64,000 nucleotides of DNA, from positions 3,906,001 through 3,970,000 of the forward strand of contig NZ_CP102247.1 in assembly GCF_024599655.1 (NCBI RefSeq). Reading direction: 5' to 3'. The notes beneath the pieces are model-generated. The model did not search any database and was not told the DNA's origin. It was given only the letters and a program-made list of their open reading frames with translations. Of this stretch, positions 33,095 through 42,112 are shown piece after piece; positions within the stretch are counted from its first letter, which is position 1, and every line of letters begins with the position of its first letter. Both the position numbers and the translations under genes were made by a program. Origin of the DNA: Enterobacter asburiae. GTDB lineage: Bacteria; Pseudomonadota; Gammaproteobacteria; Enterobacterales; Enterobacteriaceae.

Positions 33095-34552
33095 GTGTCT
33101 GAACTGTCTCAATTATCTCCGCAGCCGCTGTGGGATATTTTTGCGAAAATCTGCTCCATTCCACACCCTTCCTACCATGAAGAACAGCTTGCCGAACATA
33201 TTATGGGCTGGGCGAAGGAAAAAGGTCTGCATGCTGAACGTGACCAGGCTGGCAACATTCTGATCCGCAAATCGGCTACCGCAGGCATGGAAAACCGCAA
33301 ACCGGTTGTGCTGCAGGCGCACCTGGACATGGTGCCACAGAAGAACAACGACACCGTTCACGACTTCACCAAAGACCCGATTCAACCGTACATCGACGGC
33401 GACTGGGTGAAAGCACGCGGCACCACGCTGGGCGCGGATAACGGCATCGGTATGGCCTCTGCGCTGGCCGTGCTGGCCGACGACAGCGTTGAGCACGGTC
33501 CGCTGGAAGTGCTGCTGACCATGACCGAAGAAGCGGGCATGGACGGCGCGTTCGGTCTGCAGGCGAACTGGCTGCAGGCGGACATCCTGATCAACACCGA
33601 CTCTGAAGAAGAAGGCGAGATCTACATGGGCTGCGCGGGCGGGATTGATTTCATCTCTACCCTGCCGCTGTCGCGCGAAGCGATCCCTGCAGGCTTCCAG
33701 ACCTTCAAGCTGACGCTGAAAGGGCTGAAAGGCGGCCACTCCGGCGGCGATATTCACCTGGGTCTGGGTAACGCCAACAAGCTGCTGGCGCGCTTCCTGG
33801 CAGGCCATGCGGCCGAGCTGGATCTGCGTCTGGTAGACTTCAACGGCGGTACCCTGCGCAACGCGATCCCGCGCGAAGCGTTCACTACCGTGGCAGTACC
33901 GGCGGCAAAAGCGGACGAGCTGAAAAAACTCTCCAGCGTATACCTGGATATTCTGAAAAACGAACTGTCGGCGAAAGAGAAAAACCTGACCGTGGTGCTG
34001 GAATCCGTATCCACGGATAAAGCCGCGCTGACCGCGCAGTCTCGTGACACCTTCGTTCAGCTGCTGAACGCGACGCCAAACGGCGTGATCCGCAACTCTG
34101 ACGTGGCGAAAGGCGTGGTGGAAACCTCACTGAACGTGGGCGTGGTGACCATGAGCGACGACAGCGCGGAAATCATCTGCCTGATCCGTTCCCTGATCGA
34201 CAGCGGTAAAGAGTACGTGGTGAGCATGCTGGAATCTCTGGGCACGCTGGCGGGCGCGAAAACGTCTGCAAAAGGCAGCTACCCGGGCTGGCAGCCGGAT
34301 GCAAGTTCTCCGGTGATGGCGCTGGTGCGTGAAACCTATCAGCGTCTGTTCAACAGCACCCCGAACATCCAGGTGATCCACGCCGGTCTGGAATGTGGTC
34401 TGTTCAAGAAACCGTATCCGGATATGGATATGGTGTCCATCGGGCCAACCATTACCGGTCCGCACTCGCCGGATGAGCAGGTTCATATCGAAAGCGTCGG
34501 TCACTACTGGACGCTGCTGACTGAACTGCTGAAAGCGATCCCCGTTAAGTAA
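33095..34552 (+). CDS. pepD: Cytosolic aminoacyl-histidine dipeptidase PepD (peptidase D)
   Basis: A 485-residue M20-family metallopeptidase that splits dipeptides with broad specificity, including carnosine. Metal ligands are visible in LQAHLDMVPQKN and GTTLGADNGIG; the catalytic Glu pair is in MTEEAGMDGAFGL. I chose the GTG at 33095 (V-SELSQLSPQ), preceded by AAGGAGACTTATC and matching the E. coli start. The in-frame start at 33050 lacks a ribosome site. Divergent from gpt. Confidence 0.96.
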   Translation: MSELSQLSPQPLWDIFAKICSIPHPSYHEEQLAEHIMGWAKEKGLHAERDQAGNILIRKSATAGMENRKPVVLQAHLDMVPQKNNDTVHDFTKDPIQPYIDGDWVKARGTTLGADNGIGMASALAVLADDSVEHGPLEVLLTMTEEAGMDGAFGLQANWLQADILINTDSEEEGEIYMGCAGGIDFISTLPLSREAIPAGFQTFKLTLKGLKGGHSGGDIHLGLGNANKLLARFLAGHAAELDLRLVDFNGGTLRNAIPREAFTTVAVPAAKADELKKLSSVYLDILKNELSAKEKNLTVVLESVSTDKAALTAQSRDTFVQLLNATPNGVIRNSDVAKGVVETSLNVGVVTMSDDSAEIICLIRSLIDSGKEYVVSMLESLGTLAGAKTSAKGSYPGWQPDASSPVMALVRETYQRLFNSTPNIQVIHAGLECGLFKKPYPDMDMVSIGPTITGPHSPDEQVHIESVGHYWTLLTELLKAIPVK

Positions 34553-34564
34553 TTAGCCGTTTGA

Positions 34565-34595
34565 TGCCCGGTGGCGCTTCGCTTACCGGGCCTAC
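34565..34595. repeat. REP element
   Basis: TGCCCGGTGGCGCTTCGCTT and its partner ACCGGGCCTAC lie between the convergent genes pepD and dinB. Confidence 0.8.
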
Positions 34596-34607
34596 GATTA
34601 AAGCACT

Positions 34608-35666
34608 CTACAGCCCTAATACCAGCTGTCGCTCTAACTGCGGATCCAGCAGCGTGACGTGCAATCCCACCAGCCTCACCCCTCGCCCGCCCCGGCGCTC
34701 TTCCCATGCCTTTTTCGCCGTCGCGATAAGATCGTCTTTATTCAGACGCGGCCAGACGTGTTCCTGAGTGGTCTGCTGGAAGTCGTTGAATTTTAATTTG
34801 ATACCCTGACGGGCAATCAGCAGGTCAGGCTTCACCTTGCTTAAGCGTCGTTCCAGCTCAGGGTAAAGCTGTTCCGTGATAATGGTTTCGCATTCGGACC
34901 AGTCATGAATATCTTCAATGAGAGTGCGCTCAACGCCGACGGATTTACGTAGCCGTTCGCTGTTCACATCGCGATCGTCAATCCCCTGGCTGCGCTCCCA
35001 CAGCACGCGGCCAAACTTCCCGAAGCGCTTAAGCAGCATGGCGAGATCGCTTCGCTGCACGTCTTCGCAGGTCCGTAACCCCATGCTTTCCAGCTTTGCG
35101 GCAGAAACTTTTCCTACTCCGGGGATTTTGCCGAGCGGCAGTGTTTTCAAAAACGCAGGCACCTCTTCCGGCGTGATGACGTACTGGCCGTTGGGCTTAT
35201 TTAAATCGGAGGCAATTTTGGCGAGGAATTTAACGGGCGCGACGCCCGCAGACGCCGTCAGATTCAGCTCGTTGAAAATCGTCTGGCGGATCTCCTGAGC
35301 CATCAGCGTGGCGGAGCCGTGGCAGTGCACGCTGTCGGTGACATCCAGATAGGCTTCGTCCAGCGACAGCGGCTCTATCAGAGAGGTATAGCGGGAGAAG
35401 ATTTCCCGAATATGAAGGGAAGCCTCTTTATAGGCTTCAAACCGGCCGGGCAGAAGCGTGAGATGAGGGCAAAGCTTTAAGGCCATCGCCGTCGGCATCG
35501 CGCTGCGCACGCCAAATTTGCGCGCAGGATAGTTGGCGGTGCTGATGACACCACGCTGAACGCGGCTGCCGCCAATGGCGATGGGAATATCCCGCAGCGC
35601 CGGGTTGTCACGCATCTCCACTGCGGCAAAAAAGCAGTCCATATCGACATGGATTATTTTGCGCAT
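34608..35666 (-). CDS. dinB: DNA polymerase IV DinB
   Basis: A 352-residue Y-family translesion polymerase, SOS-induced and error-prone. The palm motif HVDMDCFFAAVEMRDNP carries the first catalytic Asp, and SLDEAYLDVT the Asp-Glu pair. The helix-hairpin-helix GKIPGVGKVSAAKLESMGL and the C-terminal beta-clamp-binding tail RQLVLGL are intact. A LexA box sits 18-37 bp upstream of the start. Confidence 0.97.
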   Translation of the reverse strand: MRKIIHVDMDCFFAAVEMRDNPALRDIPIAIGGSRVQRGVISTANYPARKFGVRSAMPTAMALKLCPHLTLLPGRFEAYKEASLHIREIFSRYTSLIEPLSLDEAYLDVTDSVHCHGSATLMAQEIRQTIFNELNLTASAGVAPVKFLAKIASDLNKPNGQYVITPEEVPAFLKTLPLGKIPGVGKVSAAKLESMGLRTCEDVQRSDLAMLLKRFGKFGRVLWERSQGIDDRDVNSERLRKSVGVERTLIEDIHDWSECETIITEQLYPELERRLSKVKPDLLIARQGIKLKFNDFQQTTQEHVWPRLNKDDLIATAKKAWEERRGGRGVRLVGLHVTLLDPQLERQLVLGL

Positions 35667-35683
35667 AGTAAGCCCTCACTCAT

Positions 35684-35703
35684 CACTGGATAAGTATACA
35701 GTA
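35684..35703 (-). promoter_or_regulatory. LexA (SOS) box upstream of dinB
   Basis: On the minus strand TACTGTATACTTATCCAGTG fits the SOS consensus TACTGTATATATATACAGTA at the key CTGT...CAG positions. It is placed to overlap the dinB promoter. Confidence 0.88.
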
Positions 35704-35738
35704 AATAAATAAGGGTTGAGAAGTGTGCGTGGGAATTG

Positions 35739-35770
35739 TCGGGTGGCGGCTTCGCCTTACCCGACCTACA
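35739..35770. repeat. REP element
   Basis: TCGGGTGGCGGCTTCGCC and its partner TTACCCGACC lie between the dinB promoter and the 3' end of nqrM. Confidence 0.75.
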
Positions 35771-35773
35771 CGA

Positions 35774-35974
35774 CTAAATAATGCGCTGCTGCTCGCGGGC
35801 CATTCTTTTTTTCCGCGCATCGCACGGCTCCGGGCAGTCGCAGACCTTTTCCATCCCAATGGAGGAAATACCGCCGCAGCTGCCCTGAATGCTTTTCCGC
35901 TTAACGATCCAGCCTAACGACATGCCGAAGATGACAAGCACAAAAACCACAAAGGTTGCCAGAAACGTCAGCAT
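35774..35974 (-). CDS. nqrM: Na+-NQR maturation protein NqrM (DUF539)
   Basis: 66 residues with one N-terminal TM helix (about 3-24) and a cytoplasmic Cys-rich tail (CGGISSIG, then CDCPEPCD). It is needed for assembly of the Na+-NQR complex, probably delivering iron to the membrane NqrD/NqrE cluster. The ATG at 35974 is preferred because GGAGG lies six bases upstream. The ATG at 35977 is an alternative, overlaps the nqrF stop (TGATG) and adds one Met. Last gene of the nqr operon. Confidence 0.9.
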   Translation of the reverse strand: MLTFLATFVVFVLVIFGMSLGWIVKRKSIQGSCGGISSIGMEKVCDCPEPCDARKKRMAREQQRII

Positions 35975-35976
35975 CA

Positions 35977-37200
35977 TCAGCCTCCAAAGTCATCGAGCAT
36001 GATGTTCTCATCTTCAACACCGAGATCTTTTAGCATCTTAATCACGGCGGCGTTCATCATCGGCGGACCACACATATAGAACTCGCAGTCCTCGGGGGCC
36101 GGGTGCTGCTTGAGGTAGTTTTCATACAGCACGTTGTGGATGAACCCCGTATAGCCCGTCCAGTTATCTTCCGGCTGCGGATCGGAAAGCGCAACGTGGA
36201 AGCTAAAATTCGGGTTTTCACGCGCCAGCTGTTCAAACTCATCATCATAGAACATCTCGCGCAGCGAGCGCGCCCCGTACCAGAAGCTGATCTTACGCTG
36301 GCTCCCCAGCCGCTTGAGCTGGTCAAAGATGTGCGAGCGCATCGGGGCCATACCGGCACCGCCGCCGATAAAGACCATTTCCGCGTCGGTATCTTTCGCG
36401 AAGAACTCCCCGAACGGGCCGGAGATGGTCACCTTATCTCCCGGCTTCAGAGACCAGATGTATGACGACATCACGCCCGGCGGCGCGTCCGGCACATTCG
36501 GTGGCGGCGTGGCGATACGCACGTTGAGCATGATAATGCCCTTCTCTTCCGGGTAGTTGGCCATCGAGTAGGCGCGCAGCGTCGGCTCTTTTACCTCAGA
36601 GACAAAGCGGAAGAGATTGAATTTGTCCCAGTCGGCGCGGTATTCATCCGGCACGTCGAAGTCCGCATAGGCCACGGTATGCTCAGGACACTCAATCTGA
36701 ATGTATCCCCCGGCGCGGAACGGAACATCTTCCCCTTCCGGCACTCGCAGCTTCAGCTCTTTAATAAAGGTGGCTTTGTTATCATTAGAGATAACCTCGC
36801 ATTCCCATTTTTTAACGCCGAAGATCTCTTCCGGCAGCTCAATCTTCATGTTCTGGCGCACGGCAACCTGACAGGCCAGACGGCAGCCCTCTTTTGCCTC
36901 ACGTTTCGTGATGTGCGCCAGCTCGGTGGGAAGGATATCGCCACCGCCCTCTTTTATCGTCACGCGGCACTGCCCGCAGGAGCCGCCGCCGCCGCAGGCC
37001 GAGGATACAAAAATGCCGTTACCGGATAGCGTGTTGAGCAGCTTGTCCCCCGCTGGCGTGCGGATCTGGTTCTGCGGGTCGTCGTTAATATCAATCACCA
37101 CGTCGCCGGAATTCACCAGCTTCGCGCGTGCGGCCAGAATCAGCCCCGACAGCACCAGTACAATCAGCGTGAACATCACCACGCCAAGAATTATTTCCAT
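35977..37200 (-). CDS. nqrF: Na+-translocating NADH:quinone reductase subunit NqrF
   Basis: The 407-residue electron-entry subunit that oxidises NADH. There is an N-terminal TM (about 3-24), then a ferredoxin-like 2Fe-2S domain with C69, C75, C78 and C110 (SACGGGGSCGQC, CRLACQ). The FAD domain follows (LRAYSMANYPEE), then the NAD domain (FIGGGAGMAPMRSHIFDQL, FYMCGPPMMNAAV). All ligands are present. It starts 10 bp after the nqrE stop. Confidence 0.97.
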   Translation of the reverse strand: MEIILGVVMFTLIVLVLSGLILAARAKLVNSGDVVIDINDDPQNQIRTPAGDKLLNTLSGNGIFVSSACGGGGSCGQCRVTIKEGGGDILPTELAHITKREAKEGCRLACQVAVRQNMKIELPEEIFGVKKWECEVISNDNKATFIKELKLRVPEGEDVPFRAGGYIQIECPEHTVAYADFDVPDEYRADWDKFNLFRFVSEVKEPTLRAYSMANYPEEKGIIMLNVRIATPPPNVPDAPPGVMSSYIWSLKPGDKVTISGPFGEFFAKDTDAEMVFIGGGAGMAPMRSHIFDQLKRLGSQRKISFWYGARSLREMFYDDEFEQLARENPNFSFHVALSDPQPEDNWTGYTGFIHNVLYENYLKQHPAPEDCEFYMCGPPMMNAAVIKMLKDLGVEDENIMLDDFGG

Positions 37201-37210
37201 CTGTTAGCCC

Positions 37211-37807
37211 TTATAGCTGCACACCGGAGAAGGACATAAAGCCCAGCGCCATCAGCCCGGTGGTGATAAAGGTGATCCCTAAGCCACGCAGACCCGCAGG
37301 CACGTTGGCATATTTCATTTTCTCGCGGATCCCCGCCATGGTGACAATCGCCAGCATCCAGCCGATACCGGAACCAAAACCGTACACCACGGATTCACTG
37401 AAGTTGTAATCACGCTGAACCATAAACGAGACGCCGCCAAAGATGGCGCAGTTCACCGCGATCAGCGGCAGGAAGATCCCCAGCGCGTTGTACAGCGACG
37501 GGAAATACTTATCGAGGATCATCTCGAGTATTTGCACCAGCGCCGCGATCACCCCGATAAAGGTAATGAAGTTCAGGAAGCTGAGATCAACCCCTTCCAC
37601 CAGCGCGCCGTCCCGCAGCACAAAGTTGTACACCAGATTGTTAATCGGTACAGACAAGCCGAGCACCACGGTAACCGCCACGCCCAGGCCAAATGCCGTG
37701 GAGACCTTTTTAGACACGGCAAGGAACGTACACATGCCGAGGAAAAACGCGAGCGCCATGTTTTCAACAAACACCGCGCGCACAAACAAACTCAGGTAAT
37801 GAGCCAT
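37211..37807 (-). CDS. nqrE: Na+-NQR membrane subunit NqrE
   Basis: 198 residues, six predicted TM helices. It pairs with NqrD and carries half of the Cys ligands of the membrane Fe centre (GMCTFLAVS near residue 26 and NCAIFGG near residue 120). Typical sequence MAHYLSLFVRAVFVENMALA at the N-terminus. It sits between nqrD (6-bp gap) and nqrF. Confidence 0.96.
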   Translation of the reverse strand: MAHYLSLFVRAVFVENMALAFFLGMCTFLAVSKKVSTAFGLGVAVTVVLGLSVPINNLVYNFVLRDGALVEGVDLSFLNFITFIGVIAALVQILEMILDKYFPSLYNALGIFLPLIAVNCAIFGGVSFMVQRDYNFSESVVYGFGSGIGWMLAIVTMAGIREKMKYANVPAGLRGLGITFITTGLMALGFMSFSGVQL

Positions 37808-37813
37808 CGTCGG

Positions 37814-38452
37814 TTACTCCTTTTCCTGCTGTTCTGGTCTCAACGTACGAATCAGCCAGATCAACAAACCGATAATGAAAAATGCGCTAGGGGCCAGCAG
37901 GAACAGGCCGTTTGGCAGATACCAGCCGCCGTTCTGCACCGTGTCCAGCACCGTAATGCCAAACAGCTTGCCGCTGCCAATCAGCTCTCGCAGGAACCCC
38001 ACGGTCAGCAGGATCGCGCCGTAGCCCAGGCCGTTGCCGATACCGTCCATAAAGCTCGCCAGCGGCGGCATTTTCATGGCGTACGCTTCCGCACGCCCCA
38101 TCACGATACAGTTGGTGATAATCAGCCCAACAAACACCGAGAGCTGTTTGGAGGTTTCATAGGCGAAGGCGCGCAGCAGCTGATCGACCACGATCACCAG
38201 CGAGGCGATGATCGCCATCTGCACGATGATCCTCACGCTGTTGGGAATGTGGTGGCGGATCATCGAGATAAACATGCTGGAGAACGCCGTGACCAGCGTT
38301 ACCGCCAGCGTCATTACCACCGCCGTTTCCAGCTTGGTCGTCACCGCCAGGGCCGAACAGACGCCCAGCACCTGCAGCGTGATCGGGTTATTGGCGAGCA
38401 GTGGGCCAATGAGCACCTTTTTGACTTCTTTCAGTTCACCGGCATCAGCCAT
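37814..38452 (-). CDS. nqrD: Na+-NQR membrane subunit NqrD
   Basis: 212 residues, six TM helices, related to NqrE with inverted topology. Cys ligands appear in LGVCSALAVTT and NCIVMGRAEA. The start overlaps the nqrC stop by 8 nt, so translation is coupled. Confidence 0.96.
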   Translation of the reverse strand: MADAGELKEVKKVLIGPLLANNPITLQVLGVCSALAVTTKLETAVVMTLAVTLVTAFSSMFISMIRHHIPNSVRIIVQMAIIASLVIVVDQLLRAFAYETSKQLSVFVGLIITNCIVMGRAEAYAMKMPPLASFMDGIGNGLGYGAILLTVGFLRELIGSGKLFGITVLDTVQNGGWYLPNGLFLLAPSAFFIIGLLIWLIRTLRPEQQEKE

Positions 38453-39239
38453 TGTTCAGCGCTCCTTCACGTACGTTTTTCAGGAAGGGACCAAAGCCCA
38501 GCTCGCCCATCCAGAAATCAAAACTGTGCTGCACGCCTTTTGAGGTGAGCGTGGCGCCGGAGAGCCCGTCTACGGCATAGTCGTCACCGGGACGTGCCGC
38601 CCCTTTCATCACCTTCAGCGCAGGCAGACCGTTATCGTCGAGCACTTTCTTGCCGACAAACTGTGCCCGCCAGTTAGGGTTCTCAACTTCGCCACCCAAC
38701 CCCGGCGTTTCGCCCTGGTCGTAATACGTAATGCCTTTGACCGTGCGGCCATCCGTATCCAGTGCCACAAAGGCGTACATCATTGACCACAGTCCGTTAC
38801 CGTAAACAGGCAGTACCATTTCCTGAATGCGTTTTTGGGGATCGCGAACCAGATAGATTTCGGCCAGGTTGCTGCGACGCTTAATCCCGGCGGGATCTTG
38901 CGATGCCTCCAGCGTCAAGCTCATCTGCGGATCTTTCAGCGCCAGCGCCTGGTTGAATGTTGCCGGGTCTTTATCCAGCAGTTCACCCGTTTTTAAATCC
39001 ACCAGGCGCGCCGAAATACGTTCAGCAAAGACGGCCGAAACGTCGTCTGCGCTCATTCCTTCCTGCATCAGCCCGGCCACGGCCAGGATGTTGCGCTGTT
39101 TATCCAGCGCGCGTTGCTCCTGCTGCCGGGGTTTTAACCCCACGGCAGAACCAGCGACGACGATGGAACAGACCAGACAGAGCACCAGCACCACCAGCAG
39201 CGTTTTGCTGATGCTGTCGTTATTTTTAACCTCAGCCAC
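38445..39239 (-). CDS. nqrC: Na+-NQR subunit NqrC (covalent FMN)
   Basis: 264 residues. One N-terminal TM helix (about 13-35) is followed by an FMN-binding domain outside the cytoplasm. The flavinylation motif D-G-x-S-G-A-T is at 224-230, with T230 the FMN attachment residue set by ApbE. I chose the GTG at 39239 (V-AEVKNNDSISKT), preceded by GGAGGAAG and overlapping the nqrB stop by 8 nt. The ATG at 39308 would lie deep inside nqrB. Confidence 0.95.
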   Translation of the reverse strand: MAEVKNNDSISKTLLVVLVLCLVCSIVVAGSAVGLKPRQQEQRALDKQRNILAVAGLMQEGMSADDVSAVFAERISARLVDLKTGELLDKDPATFNQALALKDPQMSLTLEASQDPAGIKRRSNLAEIYLVRDPQKRIQEMVLPVYGNGLWSMMYAFVALDTDGRTVKGITYYDQGETPGLGGEVENPNWRAQFVGKKVLDDNGLPALKVMKGAARPGDDYAVDGLSGATLTSKGVQHSFDFWMGELGFGPFLKNVREGALNNG

Positions 39240-40467
39240 GCGCCTTCCTCCGTTTGATATTGGCCCGCACCACCAGGTAATCGAAGAGCGGCGCAAACAG
39301 GTTGGCAAACAGAATGGCCAACATCATCCCTTCCGGATACGCCGGGTTGACCACGCGAATCAGGACGCACATCGCGCCAATGAGCACGCCATAGCTCCAT
39401 TTACCTTTGTCAGTAAACGAGGCCGAGACGGGGTCCGTCGCCATGAACATCATGCCGAACGCGAAGCCACCCAGCACCAGATGCCAGTACCACGGCATCG
39501 AGAACATCGGGTTGGTGGTCGAACCGATAACGTTGAACAAGGTGGCGGTCAGCACCATGCCGATCATCACGCCCGCAACAATCCGCCAGGAGGCCACACG
39601 ACCAAAAAGAATGATCGCACCGCCAAGCAAAATCATCAGCGTAGAGACTTCCCCAATGGAGCCCGGAATGTTGCCAATAAAGGCATCAAACCAGGTCACA
39701 GGCAGACCCGTCGCGTTGTTAACCAGCGTTTCGCCGCCGTGTGCCGCCCACTGTGAAAGCGGCGTCGCGCCGGAGAAACCGTCGGCTGCCGTCCACACCA
39801 GGTCCCCGGAGATCTGCGCCGGGTAAGCAAAGAACAGGAAGGCACGTCCCGCCAGCGCCGGGTTAAGGAAGTTCCGCCCGGTGCCGCCGAAGATCTCTTT
39901 GGCAATCACCACGCCGAAACTGATGCCAAGCGCCGCCTGCCAGAGCGGCAGCGTCGGGGGAACAATCAGGGCAAACAGAATAGAGGTCACGAAGAAGCCT
40001 TCGTTGATCTCATGTTTACGGATGATGGCAAACAGCACTTCCCAGAAGCCGCCCACGATAAAGACCGTGATGTAAATCGGCAGGAAGAAAACCGCGCCCA
40101 GCGTCATCATGCTCAGCCAGCCCGCGTCTGCGGCAAAGCTTACCCCTAGCGACTGCGCCAGACGGTAGTGCCAGTCAGACTGGATCACCTGCGCCAGCTG
40201 CTGGGCATCGTACATGTGGTGCAGCGCCGGAATGGTCTGCAAGCCAACGTTGTACATGCCCCAGAACATCGCCGGGAAGACCGCAAACCACACCAGGATC
40301 ATCATGCGTTTCAGGTCGATGGCGTCGCGCACGTGCGCCGCCCCTTTCGTCACCAGCCCCGGCGTGTAGAAAATGGTCGCCGTTGCTTCATACAGCGGGT
40401 AGTATTTTTTGAGCTTCCCTTCGGTAAAGTGCGGCTCAATTTTTTCAAAGAGGTGTTTTAAGCCCAT
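39232..40467 (-). CDS. nqrB: Na+-NQR membrane subunit NqrB (covalent FMN, Na+ channel)
   Basis: 411 residues with about ten TM helices. It forms the sodium path and binds riboflavin plus a covalent FMN at T235 in DGFSGAT (229-235). The conserved GGTGRNFLNPALAGRAFLFF and GMMFMATDPVSA are present. It begins 3 bp after the nqrA stop. Confidence 0.97.
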   Translation of the reverse strand: MGLKHLFEKIEPHFTEGKLKKYYPLYEATATIFYTPGLVTKGAAHVRDAIDLKRMMILVWFAVFPAMFWGMYNVGLQTIPALHHMYDAQQLAQVIQSDWHYRLAQSLGVSFAADAGWLSMMTLGAVFFLPIYITVFIVGGFWEVLFAIIRKHEINEGFFVTSILFALIVPPTLPLWQAALGISFGVVIAKEIFGGTGRNFLNPALAGRAFLFFAYPAQISGDLVWTAADGFSGATPLSQWAAHGGETLVNNATGLPVTWFDAFIGNIPGSIGEVSTLMILLGGAIILFGRVASWRIVAGVMIGMVLTATLFNVIGSTTNPMFSMPWYWHLVLGGFAFGMMFMATDPVSASFTDKGKWSYGVLIGAMCVLIRVVNPAYPEGMMLAILFANLFAPLFDYLVVRANIKRRKARG

Positions 40468-40470
40468 CGG

Positions 40471-41814
40471 TTATCCTTCCTGCTCAATGCGGGTTAACAC
40501 CTCGCGCAATACCGGTCCATATTCGTATTTTCCCGCACAGACATAGGTACAGAGCGCCAGATCTTCTTCGTCAAGCTCAAGACAGCCCAGCGCCTGCGCG
40601 CCGTCGGTATCGCCAGCAAGGAGATCACGCAACAGCACGGTGGGTAGAATATCCAGCGGCATGACGCGCTCGTAGTTGCCAATCGGGACCATGGCGCGCT
40701 CGCCACCGTGCGTGCTGGTCGAGAAGCTAAACAGCTTATTACGCAGGAAATGGCCCAGCGTAGTCCGGGTGACGGAGTATTTTTCCGCACCGGGCAGAAC
40801 CCAGCCGAACAGCTCTTTCTCACGTCCCTCCTGCACAATGCTCACCTGCAAATGGAAACGCCCAAGGTACGCGTGCGCATTAACAGCATGGCGCCCGCTG
40901 AGGACCGAACCGGAAATCAGGCGGTTTTCCCCCTCTTTCGTTTCCCCCATCAGCAGTTCCGTGATGTCTGCGCCCAGCAGCGTTTTTACCAGGCGCGGGT
41001 TTGCGGCCTGCGGTCCGCCGATGGCGACGATCCGTTCAGCGCTGAGTTCACCCGTAGTAAAAAGCTTACCGATGGCGATGACGTCCTGATAATTAAGATG
41101 CCAGACCCGCTTCGTCAGGCTTACTGGCTCAAGGAAATGGATGTGCGTCCCGACCAGACCTGCCGGATGTGGACCAGCAAACTCATTAAACGTGACCTGC
41201 CCCTGCGGATGCCCGCCGAGCTTGCCGCCGCCGGCCTGGCAAACGTGGACTTTCCCGGACGTGAGGCGGGTTAAAACGGTCAGCCCGGCATCGAAGGCTT
41301 TTCGCTGTGCCAGGATAACCGGCTGCGGGTCCACGCTAAGCGGGTTGGTGTCGATTGCCGTGACGAAAACCGCGGCCGGTTCCGTGCCCGGAACAGGAGA
41401 TTTGCTGAAGGGACGTGTACGAAGCGCGGTCCATAAACCGGACGACAGCAGTTGAGCCTGAACGGCGTCGCGGTTCAGCGACGCGAGCTCTGCGGCGTCG
41501 TAATGGGCAAATTCACGCTGTTCATCGCCTTCGATGCGGATAACCACGGATTGTAGAACGCGCCGTTCGCCGCGGTTGATCGCCACAACGGTGCCGCTCG
41601 CGGGTGCCGTGAACATCACGCCGGGATTTTTTTTGTCCTCGAAGAGCGCCTGTCCTTTGATAACGCGATCGCCCTCCTGTACCAGCATTGAAGGACGCAT
41701 TCCCAGGTAGTCGTCGCCCAAAATGGCGACATGACGGACGATTGCGCCTGTCGAAACGTGCTGCGCTGGCACGCCTGCAATCGGCAGATTAAGTCCTTTT
41801 TTGATTTTAAACAT
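40471..41814 (-). CDS. nqrA: Na+-NQR subunit NqrA (quinone-associated)
   Basis: 447 residues, peripheral on the cytoplasmic side, with a barrel-sandwich-like N-terminus (MFKIKKGLNLPIAGVPAQHV) and a C-terminal SLBB-like part. I chose the ATG at 41814 to match the family start; the ATG at 41856 adds 14 residues with no family match. First gene of nqrABCDEF-nqrM. No apbE is found in the operon. Confidence 0.96.
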   Translation of the reverse strand: MFKIKKGLNLPIAGVPAQHVSTGAIVRHVAILGDDYLGMRPSMLVQEGDRVIKGQALFEDKKNPGVMFTAPASGTVVAINRGERRVLQSVVIRIEGDEQREFAHYDAAELASLNRDAVQAQLLSSGLWTALRTRPFSKSPVPGTEPAAVFVTAIDTNPLSVDPQPVILAQRKAFDAGLTVLTRLTSGKVHVCQAGGGKLGGHPQGQVTFNEFAGPHPAGLVGTHIHFLEPVSLTKRVWHLNYQDVIAIGKLFTTGELSAERIVAIGGPQAANPRLVKTLLGADITELLMGETKEGENRLISGSVLSGRHAVNAHAYLGRFHLQVSIVQEGREKELFGWVLPGAEKYSVTRTTLGHFLRNKLFSFSTSTHGGERAMVPIGNYERVMPLDILPTVLLRDLLAGDTDGAQALGCLELDEEDLALCTYVCAGKYEYGPVLREVLTRIEQEG

Positions 41815-42112
41815 GTGGTTAGCAGGTTTCCATGAACAACAATCCAGTGGGCGCAAAGTGTAACATTTTCACCTCCTCGCGGGCAGAGAATCCGCCGTCG
41901 CGCGCGCCAAATTGCGAGCTAATGCGCAAAGTTCCTGGAGCCATCGCAATTTTGATGGTTTATAAAGTAAAACTAATTTGTAAACTCACCGCCCGGCTCT
42001 TGCGAAAATCTATAGCGGTGCTAATGTGAGCGCTCCTAACAGAATAATCTGATTTCGGGTCTCTTTTGCCGTCCTGGCAAGTTGGTCATGGTTTTATCAA
42101 GGAACTAGTAGT
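41815..42112. other. Divergent promoter region nqrA/dpaA
   Basis: 298 bp without a gene. It carries the leftward nqr promoter and the rightward dpaA promoter. I see no sharp operator. Confidence 0.5.

Noticed and set aside
33113..33808. 231-codon open frame on the minus strand
   Set aside because: Antisense to pepD; Arg/Gln/Val-rich shadow.
37532..38548. 338-codon open frame on the plus strand
   Set aside because: Antisense to nqrE, nqrD and nqrC; extremely His/Arg/Gln-rich, a mirror of membrane-protein codons.
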